Positions 14,678-23,227 of a DNA stretch of 64,000 bases are shown one piece after another. Position 1 is the stretch's first letter; every line of letters begins with the position of its first letter. The position numbers and the translations under genes are program-made. The notes beneath the pieces are model-generated. The model made no database searches, was not told where the DNA came from, and saw only the letters and a list, made by a program, of their open reading frames with translations. The stretch is from a virus, in IMG/VR virus record IMGVR_UViG_3300042922_001182, positions 62,001 through 126,000 of that record, one strand, 5' to 3'.

Positions 14678-16786
14678 GTGTCCGATATCAGAATCGACAT
14701 CCGCCATGCCGCCATGGAGGCCATCGAGAACGGCACCCTGAAGGACAAGCCGACCCTGGCCAAGAGGCTCGGCGAGTTCTTGGAGCACTGCTCCGACGTC
14801 TACTACAACACCGGGGCCAAGGTCGTGTCCGACTGCGAGTACGACACCCTCCGGGACGGCCTCCGGGAGGCCACCAGGTCCAGCCTCCCCGTCGGGGCCA
14901 CCCCCCGCTCCGGCATGCTGACGGAGGAGCACGACTTCCCCGAGCTGGTCGGGACCCTGGACAAGCGAAACGTCGTATTCGGTGAGAAGAGCTTCCACGA
15001 GTGGCTGTTCAAGGCCATGACACGCGCCGGTGTGTCCAGGGCCCGTATGGCGGGTAGCCTCAAGCGGGACGGGAACAGCGCCGTGGTCACCTACCTCCGT
15101 GGCACCCCGGTCTCGGCGGTGACTCGCGGCAAGGACGGGAAGGGCGTGGACGTGCTCCACCTCCTCCCCAAGCACCGGATCTCCAACCCCTTCGCGGGGG
15201 ACTCCAAGCTCGGCATCAAGTACGAGATCATCATGCGGTACACCAAGCTCGACGCCCTCAACGAGGAGACCGGGCGCGGGTACGTCAGCCCCCGCAGCGT
15301 CGTCAGCGGGCTCCTGGGGAGCAAGGAGGCCTCCGAGGCGGCCCCCTACCTCTCCCTGGCCCCCCTGGACTACAAGCTGGAGGAGGGCGCGTATACGGAC
15401 GACAGGGGCGACCGGCTCGAAGTCCTGCACACCAACTCCATCGGCATCGAGGGCTGCGACGTCCTGCCCCTGGAGATGCTGGTCTTCGAGGGCGACGCCC
15501 AGGAGATCAGCGAGCAGCTCCAGTTCTGGTACGACGAGTGCATCAAGACCCGCCAGGACCTCGACTTCATGGTCGACGGCCTGGTGCTGGAGTTCCTTGA
15601 CGAGGACGTGCGGGAGGAGCTTGGCTGGACCGAGGACGGCTCCGAGCCACGCTGGGCCATGGCGCTCAAGTTCCCCTACATGGAGCAGACCACCAGGGCC
15701 CGTCGCTTCTTCCTGGAGATCGGGAACCTGGGCCGGGCCACCCCCATGGTGGAGTTCGACCCGGTGTACTTCAACGGCGCCAAGCAGACCAAGTGCTCGT
15801 TGGCCAACTGGAACCGCTGGGACAAGCTCGCCCCCATCGGGATCGGCACGGAGGGCCTGATCGAGTACCGCAACGACACGCTGTCGTACTTCGTCAAGCT
15901 CGACCTGGCGAGCAACGACCTCGTCGAGCCCTTCAAGTTCGAGGAGCGGTGCCCCTCGTGCGACACCCTGTTCTACTTCACGCACAACAAGGAAGGCGAG
16001 AGGGTGTTCGCCTACTGCACCAACTCCCACTGCCCCTCCGTCGTCGTCGGCAAGACGGTCAACTTCCTTGAGAAGATGGACGTCAAGCTGGTGAAGGAGT
16101 CGACGCTCAGGAAGCTGTACGACCACCACATGCTTCCGGCTGGCATCGAGAGCCTGTTCTCCCTCGACTACGAGGAGGTGGCGGTGCTCAACGGCCTCGG
16201 CAAGAAGTCGGCCGACGTCATCCGGCAGGCCGTGGAATCCATGAAGGGCTGCTGGGACTGGCAGCTCCTGGGGTCCCTCGGCATCGACAGCATCGGCAGG
16301 ACGCTGGCCAAGCGCCTGATGAAGGTCTACGACCTCTACGACCTGCTGGAGCTGATGAACGCCGAGGACAGCGCCGACGGCACCGAGAGGGCGTTCGTCC
16401 GCACCATCACCGCGACGGTCGAGGGCTTCGCCGAGAGCAAGAGCCAGAAGCTCTACGACGGCATCAACATCAACTGGGACCTGATCGTCTTCCTGTACGA
16501 GGCCCTGGAGCCGAAGACCTACCGGGACGAGCTGTCCAAGGCCAAGACCTCCGGTCCCAGCCTCAACCTGGTGGTGACCGGCTCGCTGAAGAACTGGTCC
16601 AGCCGCGACGAGCTGAAGGACAAGCTGGACCTCCTGGGCCACAAGATGTCCGACACGGTCAGCGCCAAGACCTCCTACCTCGTCACCAACACCCCCCACT
16701 CCGGGACCGGCAAGAACAAGAAGGCCCAGGAGCTCAAGGTCCCCATCATCACCGAGGACGAGCTGATGGCGATGCTCAACCTCTAG
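14678..16786 (+). CDS. ligA: NAD-dependent DNA ligase (LigA family)
   Basis: A 702-residue protein with the full bacterial LigA order. An N-terminal Ia-like helix pair holds VSDCEYDTL. The nucleotidyltransferase has catalytic Lys129 in LKRDG (usual motif KxDG). An OB-fold region follows, then a zinc finger at about 425-455 (CPSCD ... YCTNSHCPS), helix-hairpin-helix repeats (LNGLGKKSADVI and SLGIDSIGRTLAKRL), and a C-terminal BRCT domain (LNLVVTGSLKNWSSRDELK). It seals nicks using NAD+. The usual lysine motif is shifted to KRDGNSA rather than KLDGLA, but the catalytic residue is present. GTG at 14678 follows AGAGAGGA. Confidence 0.93.
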   Translation: MSDIRIDIRHAAMEAIENGTLKDKPTLAKRLGEFLEHCSDVYYNTGAKVVSDCEYDTLRDGLREATRSSLPVGATPRSGMLTEEHDFPELVGTLDKRNVVFGEKSFHEWLFKAMTRAGVSRARMAGSLKRDGNSAVVTYLRGTPVSAVTRGKDGKGVDVLHLLPKHRISNPFAGDSKLGIKYEIIMRYTKLDALNEETGRGYVSPRSVVSGLLGSKEASEAAPYLSLAPLDYKLEEGAYTDDRGDRLEVLHTNSIGIEGCDVLPLEMLVFEGDAQEISEQLQFWYDECIKTRQDLDFMVDGLVLEFLDEDVREELGWTEDGSEPRWAMALKFPYMEQTTRARRFFLEIGNLGRATPMVEFDPVYFNGAKQTKCSLANWNRWDKLAPIGIGTEGLIEYRNDTLSYFVKLDLASNDLVEPFKFEERCPSCDTLFYFTHNKEGERVFAYCTNSHCPSVVVGKTVNFLEKMDVKLVKESTLRKLYDHHMLPAGIESLFSLDYEEVAVLNGLGKKSADVIRQAVESMKGCWDWQLLGSLGIDSIGRTLAKRLMKVYDLYDLLELMNAEDSADGTERAFVRTITATVEGFAESKSQKLYDGININWDLIVFLYEALEPKTYRDELSKAKTSGPSLNLVVTGSLKNWSSRDELKDKLDLLGHKMSDTVSAKTSYLVTNTPHSGTGKNKKAQELKVPIITEDELMAMLNL

Positions 16787-16792
16787 CACGAT

Positions 16793-16802
16793 CACATATT
16801 AT
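16793..16802 (+). promoter_or_regulatory. Candidate phage promoter, CACATATTAT
   Basis: Lies seven bases after the ligase stop codon and 63 bases before the ATG at 16865. Its last two bases overlap the start of a perfect hairpin. Confidence 0.5.
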
Positions 16803-16830
16803 CCGAAAGACGCGTGTGCGTCTTTCGGAT
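16801..16830 (+). terminator. Perfect hairpin between ligase and next gene
   Basis: ATCCGAAAGACGC-GTGT-GCGTCTTTCGGAT, 13 pairs, followed by AACTAACTTTTC. It may end the ligase transcript, or form the 5' end of the transcript begun by the overlapping promoter-like element. Confidence 0.5.
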
Positions 16831-16864
16831 AACTAACTTTTCTCTCTCGAAAGGAGATACGCGG

Positions 16865-17119
16865 ATGAAGAAGAACGACATCACCATGGCCTTCAAGCAT
16901 GTCAAGAGCGTGGTCGACCCCACCATCACCTACGAGGTCTCCCATTCCAAGAGCTCCCACGCCCCCGGGGCCAAGACCTTCATCAGCATCGACCCCGTCG
17001 AGCACATCGGCACCGACAAGGCAGCGCAGGCCCACATCGGCTCCGAGGTGGGGACCGGCGTCTACCTGGAGGACCTCCCGGCCGTGCTGGAGGCCGTCAA
17101 GTACGTCAGCGACGTCTAG
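16865..17119 (+). CDS. Hypothetical small protein
   Basis: An 84-residue protein; ATG at 16865 follows GAAAGGAGATAC. Contains KTFISIDPVEHIGTDKAA and ends EAVKYVSDV. No family recognised. First gene of the unit behind the CACATATTAT element. Confidence 0.65.
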   Translation: MKKNDITMAFKHVKSVVDPTITYEVSHSKSSHAPGAKTFISIDPVEHIGTDKAAQAHIGSEVGTGVYLEDLPAVLEAVKYVSDV

Positions 17120-17129
17120 GCGGTCGGGG

Positions 17130-17657
17130 ATGCACGGCCGATACGAGAACCTCCACTACTTCGAAGACTACCACGTCACCAAGGGGTTCTTCGACAGAGA
17201 GCCCATTTCCAAGAGCAGGAGCAAGAGATTGAAGACCAAGAAGAACAACGAGAAGAAGGCCAAGCGGGGGCAGCAACGGATCCGCCTCCCCGAGGGGGTC
17301 AGCGAGGAGAAGATGCGCGAGAAGCTCAGTGATTTCGTCTTCCATGCCCTGGGCCTGGAGCCGGGCGTCTACAACGTCGGCTCAGCGACGGCCCACGTCA
17401 AGGGTACCCCCGCCACCTGCTACGTCCGCGTGAAGCCCACCTGGTCCAGCGAGAGCAGCAAGATGTCGACCATCATCGTGACCCCCGAGTTCGCCGTCCT
17501 CTGCGAGACCGACAACTGGATCGACCTCGGTTGGCATGAGATCGGCAGCCGGTTCTACTACAAGAGCCTCAGCGAGCTGGAGGCCTGGCTCAGGGACCAG
17601 GTCCGCATGCCCGTGTCCCCCGCCTGGAAGGACAAGCTCCTTCCCATCGAGTCCTAA
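17130..17657 (+). CDS. Hypothetical protein with basic N-terminal region
   Basis: A 175-residue protein from ATG 17130. Residues ~28-55 are strongly basic (SRSKRLKTKKNNEKKAKRG), which suggests nucleic-acid contact. The remaining ~115 residues form an alpha/beta-looking domain (STIIVTPEFAVLCETDNWI). No family recognised. Confidence 0.7.
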   Translation: MHGRYENLHYFEDYHVTKGFFDREPISKSRSKRLKTKKNNEKKAKRGQQRIRLPEGVSEEKMREKLSDFVFHALGLEPGVYNVGSATAHVKGTPATCYVRVKPTWSSESSKMSTIIVTPEFAVLCETDNWIDLGWHEIGSRFYYKSLSELEAWLRDQVRMPVSPAWKDKLLPIES

Positions 17658-17666
17658 GGAGGGACC

Positions 17667-18236
17667 ATGCAAGAGAGAAACATCTACAGGGACCGAGACC
17701 TGGTCAAGTGCTGGCTCGACGCCGACGCCATCCTGTCGGGGGCTTCCAACCCGACGGCGGTGGCCCTGACCCTCCACCTGATGCTGTCGGCGCTCACCCA
17801 GCGTATCGGGGGCACCAAGAAGGCGGGGAAGTACGCCCCCGCCCTGGCCGTCCTGGCCCACCTCGACTACCTGATGACCGGCGAGTTCGCCTCCGGGGCG
17901 AAGGAGAGGGCCATCAACGAGGTCTGCCAGCTGATGACCTTCAGGAGCCAGCTGCTCACGCAGGGCAAGGACACCGACGACTACAACATCGAGTTCGGGG
18001 CGGACGGGAGCTACTGGCTCCTCTGGGACGGTGAGGTCGTCACCCTGGGGCAGGAGATGGCCGTCTACAACAGCCGACAAGAGCAAACCGGGACGGGCCT
18101 CGTCACCGGTTTCTCCTACGGGTACGCGACCGACTGGGACATCCCGTCGGAGCTCCGCTTCTGCGTCCTGGTCGGCCAGGTCCCCGTCGACATCACCCGC
18201 GTCAAGCCCATCAACCTCATCACGGAGAAGCGATGA
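17667..18236 (+). CDS. Hypothetical protein
   Basis: A 189-residue protein; ATG at 17667 follows AAGGAGGGACC. Helical N-terminal half (AVALTLHLMLSALTQRIGG) and a beta-rich second half. Its stop overlaps the next start (ATGA). No family recognised. Confidence 0.7.
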   Translation: MQERNIYRDRDLVKCWLDADAILSGASNPTAVALTLHLMLSALTQRIGGTKKAGKYAPALAVLAHLDYLMTGEFASGAKERAINEVCQLMTFRSQLLTQGKDTDDYNIEFGADGSYWLLWDGEVVTLGQEMAVYNSRQEQTGTGLVTGFSYGYATDWDIPSELRFCVLVGQVPVDITRVKPINLITEKR

Positions 18237-18418
18237 CCACCAACAACAGCGCAGATCGGGCCCGGGAGGCCGTATCCAAGACCGGCCACGCCACGTACCA
18301 AGGCCAGCCCATCCGGGAGTCCGTCGACGGGGGCTACCACGCTGGCCACAACCAGCGTTGGGTCCCCTGCCTGGACTCCGCCCTCTCTCACATCGAAGGG
18401 AGCAACAATGACCGATAA
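18233..18418 (+). CDS. Hypothetical small protein
   Basis: A 61-residue hydrophilic protein starting inside an ATGA overlap with the preceding gene and overlapping the next by 11 bases. No family recognised; real by tight coupling on both sides. Confidence 0.55.
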   Translation: MTTNNSADRAREAVSKTGHATYQGQPIRESVDGGYHAGHNQRWVPCLDSALSHIEGSNNDR

Positions 18419-19958
18419 GCAAGTTCTCTACCGCCTCGGTAGCACGCACGTCTCCACGTTCGGGTACCGCGTCGACGGCATCGGCCAGATCCTGGCGTTC
18501 TACGCCAAGGGACTGGACTCCAGCGGCGCGGTGGGCAACCAGCCCCTCGGTTACCTGTACGAGAAGCTGGACCCCGAGGTCAAGCTCTCCTCTATCCTGT
18601 TCGGCCGCTGCGACCCCTCCTTCACCGAGGAGAACGTCTACGAGGACGTGGTCAACGAGGGGCGAAAGCTGGCCTTCCTCCTGAACCCGTCGACCCGCCT
18701 CGCGGAGGCCCTGGCCTCGCTAGGGATCATCTACCTCAGCGAGGCCGACATGAGGTGGAAGTTCCCCAGGGGGAACTGGACCGACTGGTTCGTGGCGGAC
18801 ATCGCCCTGTGGAGCCCCATCCTCGACAAGCTGGAGGCGGACGAAGAGAAAACCATCTGCTTCAACTTCTCCTACGAGGGGGTCAATCACCGGGGGGAGG
18901 ACGGCTGGAGGTCCGCGATCCTCCACAGGGAGGCCCTCATCGAGCTCGCCACCAAGCACATCCGCTCCACCCTCCTCCAGGCAGCTGTGTGGGCCATGAG
19001 CGAAGGCACGTTCTCCGTCGCTGAGGAAGAGACGGCGGAACCCGCCAAGGAAGAGGAGGTCGAGGTGACGCTCTCACACGTCACTATCAGCCGAGCCATC
19101 GGGCTGCGGTACGCTGGTCGCTACCCCTCTGCATCGGACGCCCCCGCCCTTGTGATGCTACCGGGTGCCAACCGGCAGATCGTGTTCTCGCTGAGCTCCG
19201 TCCGGGAGGCCTTCTCCGACCCGCGAGGTCTCTGCAACGAGAGGATCTTCCGTCAGGTCCTCCGAGCAGGGATCATCGTCGACTTCCTCAGCAATGCCTT
19301 GTACGACGTTGAGGAGCTCGTCAAGGCAGAGGGGGCCGTGGTCGACGACCCCGAGGCGGGTGTGAAGGACGTCTTCGTCCTGGACTGCGCGTCCAGCGAG
19401 GACGAGCTCCACAACAACATGGTGGGCGTCATCACCGAGCTCGCCAGGGTGCGTCCCCGTGGCGCCACCCTGGACGATCCACCGGACGGCATCATCCGCT
19501 CCGACGACCCCGTGCCGGAGGACTTCTACGAGGAGTGGACCAGTGGGAGCACCCCCAGGAAGGCGCTCGCCGACTTCACCAGCCTTCTCCGGGATGACTG
19601 GGCCGAGAAGGAGCAGCCCTGCGGGTACGTCGATAGCTCCCTCGTGGAGGCGGCCCTGTCCAGGCAGGCTCTGTGGTACAGCGACGAGCCCATCACGAGG
19701 GAGATGTGCGAGGACCCTCGTGACTGGGACGAGATGCTCCGCCGGAACGAAACGAGGAAATCGGGAGACTACATCTCCTTCTGGTTCTCCATCGAGTTCA
19801 AGATGGTCTACCTCACCGCCGAGGCCTACCGGGCTTGGAGGCTGGGCGAGGTCGTGTTCGGCAACTTCCCCACGTTCACCGTCGAGGAGGCCGAGTCGAT
19901 CTACGAGCAGCGCTCCGGGGAGGCCGAGCTGGCCGACCGGGCAGAGGGCGAGGAGTAG
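18408..19958 (+). CDS. Hypothetical protein, 516 residues
   Basis: ATG at 18408 has GAAGGG upstream and overlaps the preceding gene. The protein has a long acidic linker (EEETAEPAKEEEVEVTL, about residues 205-222) joining two globular parts. The C-terminus is acidic. No catalytic motif, membrane segment or metal site recognised. The next gene, a DNA glycosylase, starts three bases after its stop. Confidence 0.75.
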   Translation: MTDKQVLYRLGSTHVSTFGYRVDGIGQILAFYAKGLDSSGAVGNQPLGYLYEKLDPEVKLSSILFGRCDPSFTEENVYEDVVNEGRKLAFLLNPSTRLAEALASLGIIYLSEADMRWKFPRGNWTDWFVADIALWSPILDKLEADEEKTICFNFSYEGVNHRGEDGWRSAILHREALIELATKHIRSTLLQAAVWAMSEGTFSVAEEETAEPAKEEEVEVTLSHVTISRAIGLRYAGRYPSASDAPALVMLPGANRQIVFSLSSVREAFSDPRGLCNERIFRQVLRAGIIVDFLSNALYDVEELVKAEGAVVDDPEAGVKDVFVLDCASSEDELHNNMVGVITELARVRPRGATLDDPPDGIIRSDDPVPEDFYEEWTSGSTPRKALADFTSLLRDDWAEKEQPCGYVDSSLVEAALSRQALWYSDEPITREMCEDPRDWDEMLRRNETRKSGDYISFWFSIEFKMVYLTAEAYRAWRLGEVVFGNFPTFTVEEAESIYEQRSGEAELADRAEGEE

Positions 19959-19961
19959 GCC

Positions 19962-20651
19962 GTGGGCAGGGCCTTCTTCGCCTCCGAGGAGGACTGGGAC
20001 AGGATCCGCATAGCCCTCAAGGTGAAGAAGGTCGCCCACGGCATCCTGGCATGGCACCGGGAGCAAGGCAGGCATCACCTGCCTTGGCGGACGGAGAGGA
20101 CCCCCTACAGGGTCCTCACCTCCGAGTTCTTCCTGGGGAGGACGAGGGCCGAGCAGGTGGCCCCCGTCTTCCTCGCCATCCAGGAGAGATGGGCGGACCT
20201 TTCTTCTTTGGCCGCAGCCGACGCGGACGAGCTGAGGGAGGTGATACGACCGCTGGGGCTCATCGGAAGGGCCGACAGGCTGATCGCCACCGCCAACATG
20301 CTCCTGGAGCACCACGGCGGGATACCCGAGACCTGGCAGGAGCTCATCCAGTTCCCGGGTATGGGGCCCTACATCTCGGCGGCCACGGCCTGCTTCGCCT
20401 TCGGGCAGGAGGTCACCATCATCGACGCCAACGTCCTCAGGGTGTACCAGAGGATCTACGCGTCGGACCTGGAGGACGGGACGGTCACCCTGGGCTACCT
20501 GATCGAGGCCCACCCCCTCTACGCCCCGAGCTACGACGAGTGGAACTACGCCATCATCGACTTCGGCGGCCTGGTGTGCAAGGCCCGGGGTGCCAAGCAC
20601 GACCTGTGCCCCCTCACCGATGTCTGCGACCACTTCCAGATTAACCAGTGA
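19962..20651 (+). CDS. MutY/Nth-type DNA glycosylase with altered iron-sulfur ligand
   Basis: A 229-residue HhH-GPD protein. LPWRTERTPYRVLTSEFFL (about residues 40-58) matches the MutY N-terminus, with Glu55 at the place of the MutY general acid. FPGMGPYISAATACFAFG is the helix-hairpin-helix, and IIDANVLRV supplies the catalytic Asp155. The C-terminal iron-sulfur loop has exact family spacing C-x6-C-x2-C-x5-C, but the second ligand is His213 (C206, H213, C216, C222). It lacks the NUDIX-like domain of full MutY. It probably removes a mispaired or damaged base. Start GTG 19962, four bases after the preceding stop. Confidence 0.85.
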   Translation: MGRAFFASEEDWDRIRIALKVKKVAHGILAWHREQGRHHLPWRTERTPYRVLTSEFFLGRTRAEQVAPVFLAIQERWADLSSLAAADADELREVIRPLGLIGRADRLIATANMLLEHHGGIPETWQELIQFPGMGPYISAATACFAFGQEVTIIDANVLRVYQRIYASDLEDGTVTLGYLIEAHPLYAPSYDEWNYAIIDFGGLVCKARGAKHDLCPLTDVCDHFQINQ

Positions 20652-20705
20652 GGGGGCCTGCGAACAAACCCCTAAGCAACGCAACTCGAACACAAGGAGA
20701 CCCGT

Positions 20706-21125
20706 ATGGAACTCAAGCGTGATAAGATCATCCTCCTGGAGCTCGACGAGAACGAGCTGACGGAGGTCGACAAGAAGAACGGCGTGCAGAAGGGCAAGGG
20801 CTATCGGGTCCACGCCGTGTACGACGGCAGCAGCAACCCGATCGCCACCTACGACGGCAAGCTGAACCGGACCGACCTGGACGCCCTGGAGAAGCTCCCC
20901 GAGGACACCGTCGTCGTCCTGGTGAGCGGTGTCCGGAACCCCGACCCCGACCCGTTCGTCTGGAGGCGCTACTCGCTCTCCGGCAGCTTCATCAAGAACG
21001 ACGGCGGTCAGATCCAGTTCGCCGGTCTGGTCAACGGTCGCGAGTGCGACGAGGCCGAGACCGCGTACCTGGACTTCGTCTTCCCCCGTTACCGCGCTCG
21101 GGCCTTCGCCCCCGCCAAGAGCTAG
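20706..21125 (+). CDS. Hypothetical protein
   Basis: A 139-residue protein; ATG at 20706 follows CAAGGAGACC. Beta-rich (IILLELDENELTEVDKKNG, GYRVHAVYDGSSNPIATYDG). No family recognised. The unit ends here in a strong hairpin opposite the convergent HU gene. Confidence 0.7.
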   Translation: MELKRDKIILLELDENELTEVDKKNGVQKGKGYRVHAVYDGSSNPIATYDGKLNRTDLDALEKLPEDTVVVLVSGVRNPDPDPFVWRRYSLSGSFIKNDGGQIQFAGLVNGRECDEAETAYLDFVFPRYRARAFAPAKS

Positions 21126-21130
21126 CCAAG

Positions 21131-21160
21131 TGCCCCATCCCTCGCCTGAGGGATGGGGCA
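21131..21160 (+). terminator. Terminator hairpin, plus-strand unit
   Basis: TGCCCCATCCCTC (21131-21143) pairs with GAGGGATGGGGCA (21148-21160), a perfect 13-pair stem six bases after the stop codon. Confidence 0.6.
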
Positions 21161-21165
21161 AATGA

Positions 21166-21200
21166 AGAGAGCGATGGGCCGCTCGGGTCCATCGCTCTCT
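21166..21200 (-). terminator. Terminator hairpin, HU gene
   Basis: AGAGAGCGATGG (21166-21177) pairs with CCATCGCTCTCT (21189-21200), located just past the HU stop codon on the minus strand and followed there by TCATTT. It faces the plus-strand terminator next to it. Confidence 0.6.
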
Positions 21201-21214
21201 GGTCTTGTTGTAGC

Positions 21215-21517
21215 TTACGCCTTCGCGGCGGGCTCGGCCTTGCGGCCGTTGACTTCGTCCTTCAGGCCCTTACCGGCCGAGAAGTACACCTGCTTGTGGG
21301 CGGCGATGTCGATCGCCTCGCCGGTGCGGGGGTTGTGGCCCTTCTTGGCTTCCACGTCGCGGGTCTTCAGGGTGCCGAAGTTGGTCAGCACGACGGTGCC
21401 GTCCTTCTGGAGGCCCGTGGTCAGACCCTTCAGGAGGCTGTCGACCACCAGGCCGGCGTCCTTCTTGGTCATGCTCAGGTCATCGGCGACGAAATCCACG
21501 AGATCGGTCTTGGTCAT
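21215..21517 (-). CDS. HU/IHF-family DNA-binding protein
   Basis: A 100-residue protein on the minus strand. It has the HU order: N-terminal helices (MTKTDLVDFVADDLSMTKKD), then GLQKDGTVVLTNFGTLKTRD, then the DNA-contacting arm EAKKGHNPRTGEAIDI with the hallmark NPRTGE, and a final GKGLKDEVN. HU proteins bend and compact DNA as dimers; phage copies occur in several large phages. ATG at 21517 is used because GAAAGGAAGAAAG lies upstream; the in-frame sequence before it has no ribosome binding site. A short Ala/Glu/Lys tail (GRKAEPAAKA) follows. Confidence 0.93.
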   Translation of the reverse strand: MTKTDLVDFVADDLSMTKKDAGLVVDSLLKGLTTGLQKDGTVVLTNFGTLKTRDVEAKKGHNPRTGEAIDIAAHKQVYFSAGKGLKDEVNGRKAEPAAKA

Positions 21518-21556
21518 TGTCTTTCTTCCTTTCGTTTGGCCCATAAGGGCACAGCT

Positions 21557-21572
21557 CAACATCGAATTGTTG
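21557..21572. promoter_or_regulatory. Palindromic site upstream of HU gene
   Basis: CAACA-TCGAAT-TGTTG is a perfect five-base inverted repeat around a near-palindromic centre, 40 bases before the HU start. It could be an operator for autoregulation; no protein can be assigned. Confidence 0.3.
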
Positions 21573-21732
21573 TGTGGCGGGGGGTGGAAAACCCCCACCG
21601 CAGCGAGGGGCCGGGGATTAAGTCCTTACTACTGCGCCGTGATGGAAGCAAATATGATGGAGATGTCATTCGGCGCTCCGGCTTTTTGCCTGGCTCTGGG
21701 TCCCAAAGCGTTTGGGCCCGTTCAACTTCGGG

Positions 21733-21738
21733 TATAAT
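21733..21738 (+). promoter_or_regulatory. Possible -10 box (TATAAT) before the RNAP beta N-terminal gene
   Basis: A consensus TATAAT lies 69 bases before ATG 21807. The best upstream -35 match (TTTGGG, 21711-21716) is poor. The 289-base divergent gap between HU and this gene also holds a GC-rich hairpin (GCGGGGGCGCCCCCGC, 21745-21760) shortly after the box. Confidence 0.35.
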
Positions 21739-21806
21739 GGAAATGCGGGGGCGCCCCCGCGAGAGGCCCAATCGGGCCGGAGGAACATGAAAGAGGTACC
21801 AAACGG

Positions 21807-23225
21807 ATGAAGAAATTCCTGAGCGAATTCTCTCCCGGTGAGCCCTTCAACGAGGAGTTCATCTTCGCCAAGGACAACGACGACGTGCTTGCCTACGTGG
21901 ACGACGTGGCGGCCACCCTCAACGTGATCGAGGGCGTCGAATACCTGGGGAGCGAGCTGATCGCCGACGAGACGGAGCTACGGCCCCGTCAGGAGGACGG
22001 CAAGCAGTGGATGAGCCTCGACGAGAGCCGCCTCGACATCATTAGGATGCAGTGGCGTATCACGAAGGGGGAGGAAACCGAGGTGATCACCCAGGAGGTG
22101 CTCTACCCCAAGCTCATCGACCACCACTACTACCTGATCAACGGGGTGAAGTGCTACCCCATCTACCAGATCGTGGACTCGGAGTGCTTCAAGACCTCCA
22201 GGTCGGTGACGCTCAAGACGATGGTCATGCCCATCATCCTGCGCCACGAGCCGGAGGAGTTCGAGGACATGGAGGGGAACGTCTACAACGCCCACTCCTA
22301 CAAGCTCCACCTGTTCCACTACAAGATCAACTACCTGCTCTACTACCTCTCCAAGAAGGGGTTCGAGCAGACCATCGAGTACATGGGCTGGGACGCCTAC
22401 CACCTGGGGCTGCTGGACGCCGAAGAGGCGAGCGGCATCGACCAGGAGGTCTACCGCCTGTTCAAGGTCTCCGGGACCAGCGTGCTGTACGCCTCCAAGG
22501 AGATGCTGCAGGACCGCAACGGGCTCGACATGGTGGCGTCGCTGCTGGACGTGCTGGAGGGCAAGACCCGCCCCGAGAAGGCGGCGGAGATCGAGTACTG
22601 GAAGCGCAAGCTCGGCTCGGTGTTCACCAAGAACACCGTCAACTACGTCGAGAAGGCCGAGAGCATCAGCATCTCCTTCGAGCGCATCATCGGAAGCCGC
22701 GAGCACAAGGTGCTCCGGATCGACGACGAGGACAAGAAGGACACCTACAGCGTCGTGCGCTGGATGGTGAGGAACTACGAGGAGCTGCACCGCCAGGACA
22801 ACATGGACCTGCGCCACAAGCGCATCCGCCTGCACGAGTACCAGCTCTACCCGCTCCTGACTAAGCTGTCGACCGGCCTGTACCGGGCCCTCAACACCAA
22901 GGACCCCAAGTTCAACGACCTGAAGCAGATCCTGCGCGTCGGCCCCGGCCACGTCATCAAGCGCCTGCTCAACAACGACCTGCTGCGGTACAGCAGCGCC
23001 GTCAACGGCATGGACCTCTTCAACAGCGCGTTGAAGTTCTCCTTCCGTGGCCCGCAATCGCTGGCCGACGGCGGTAAGACGATCTCGACCAAGTACCGGG
23101 GCATCCACCCCAGCTACATCGGTCGGATCGCGCTCAACACCAGCTCGAACGGCGACCCCGGCATGGGTGGCACGTTCTGCCCGTTCATCCAGCCCCACGG
23201 CCAGTACTTCACCAAGGAGAGATAA
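21807..23225 (+). CDS. RNA polymerase beta subunit, N-terminal half (phage type)
   Basis: A 472-residue protein matching the N-terminal half of bacterial RpoB. LIDHHYYLINGVKCYPIYQI corresponds to the 'GxFxINGxERV' strand region. DLRHKRIRLHEYQLYPLL corresponds to DDIDHLGNRRVRxxGELL. FSFRGPQSLADGG ... YRGIHPSYIGRIALNTSSNG corresponds to KRRLSALGPGG ... [20 protein letters not shown]. The catalytic second half is encoded at 11653-13590, in reversed genomic order. ATG at 21807 follows AAGAGG. The rifampicin-pocket region appears diverged (RGPQSLADGG instead of RRLSALGPGG); resistance is inference. Confidence 0.85.
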   Translation: MKKFLSEFSPGEPFNEEFIFAKDNDDVLAYVDDVAATLNVIEGVEYLGSELIADETELRPRQEDGKQWMSLDESRLDIIRMQWRITKGEETEVITQEVLYPKLIDHHYYLINGVKCYPIYQIVDSECFKTSRSVTLKTMVMPIILRHEPEEFEDMEGNVYNAHSYKLHLFHYKINYLLYYLSKKGFEQTIEYMGWDAYHLGLLDAEEASGIDQEVYRLFKVSGTSVLYASKEMLQDRNGLDMVASLLDVLEGKTRPEKAAEIEYWKRKLGSVFTKNTVNYVEKAESISISFERIIGSREHKVLRIDDEDKKDTYSVVRWMVRNYEELHRQDNMDLRHKRIRLHEYQLYPLLTKLSTGLYRALNTKDPKFNDLKQILRVGPGHVIKRLLNNDLLRYSSAVNGMDLFNSALKFSFRGPQSLADGGKTISTKYRGIHPSYIGRIALNTSSNGDPGMGGTFCPFIQPHGQYFTKER

Positions 23226-23227
23226 GG

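Noticed and set aside
13580-16795. A 1071-codon minus-strand open frame across the ligase region
   Set aside because: It runs opposite to LigA, which has complete motifs. Its repetitive Leu/Val/Gly/His composition is the mirror image of GC-rich coding sequence.
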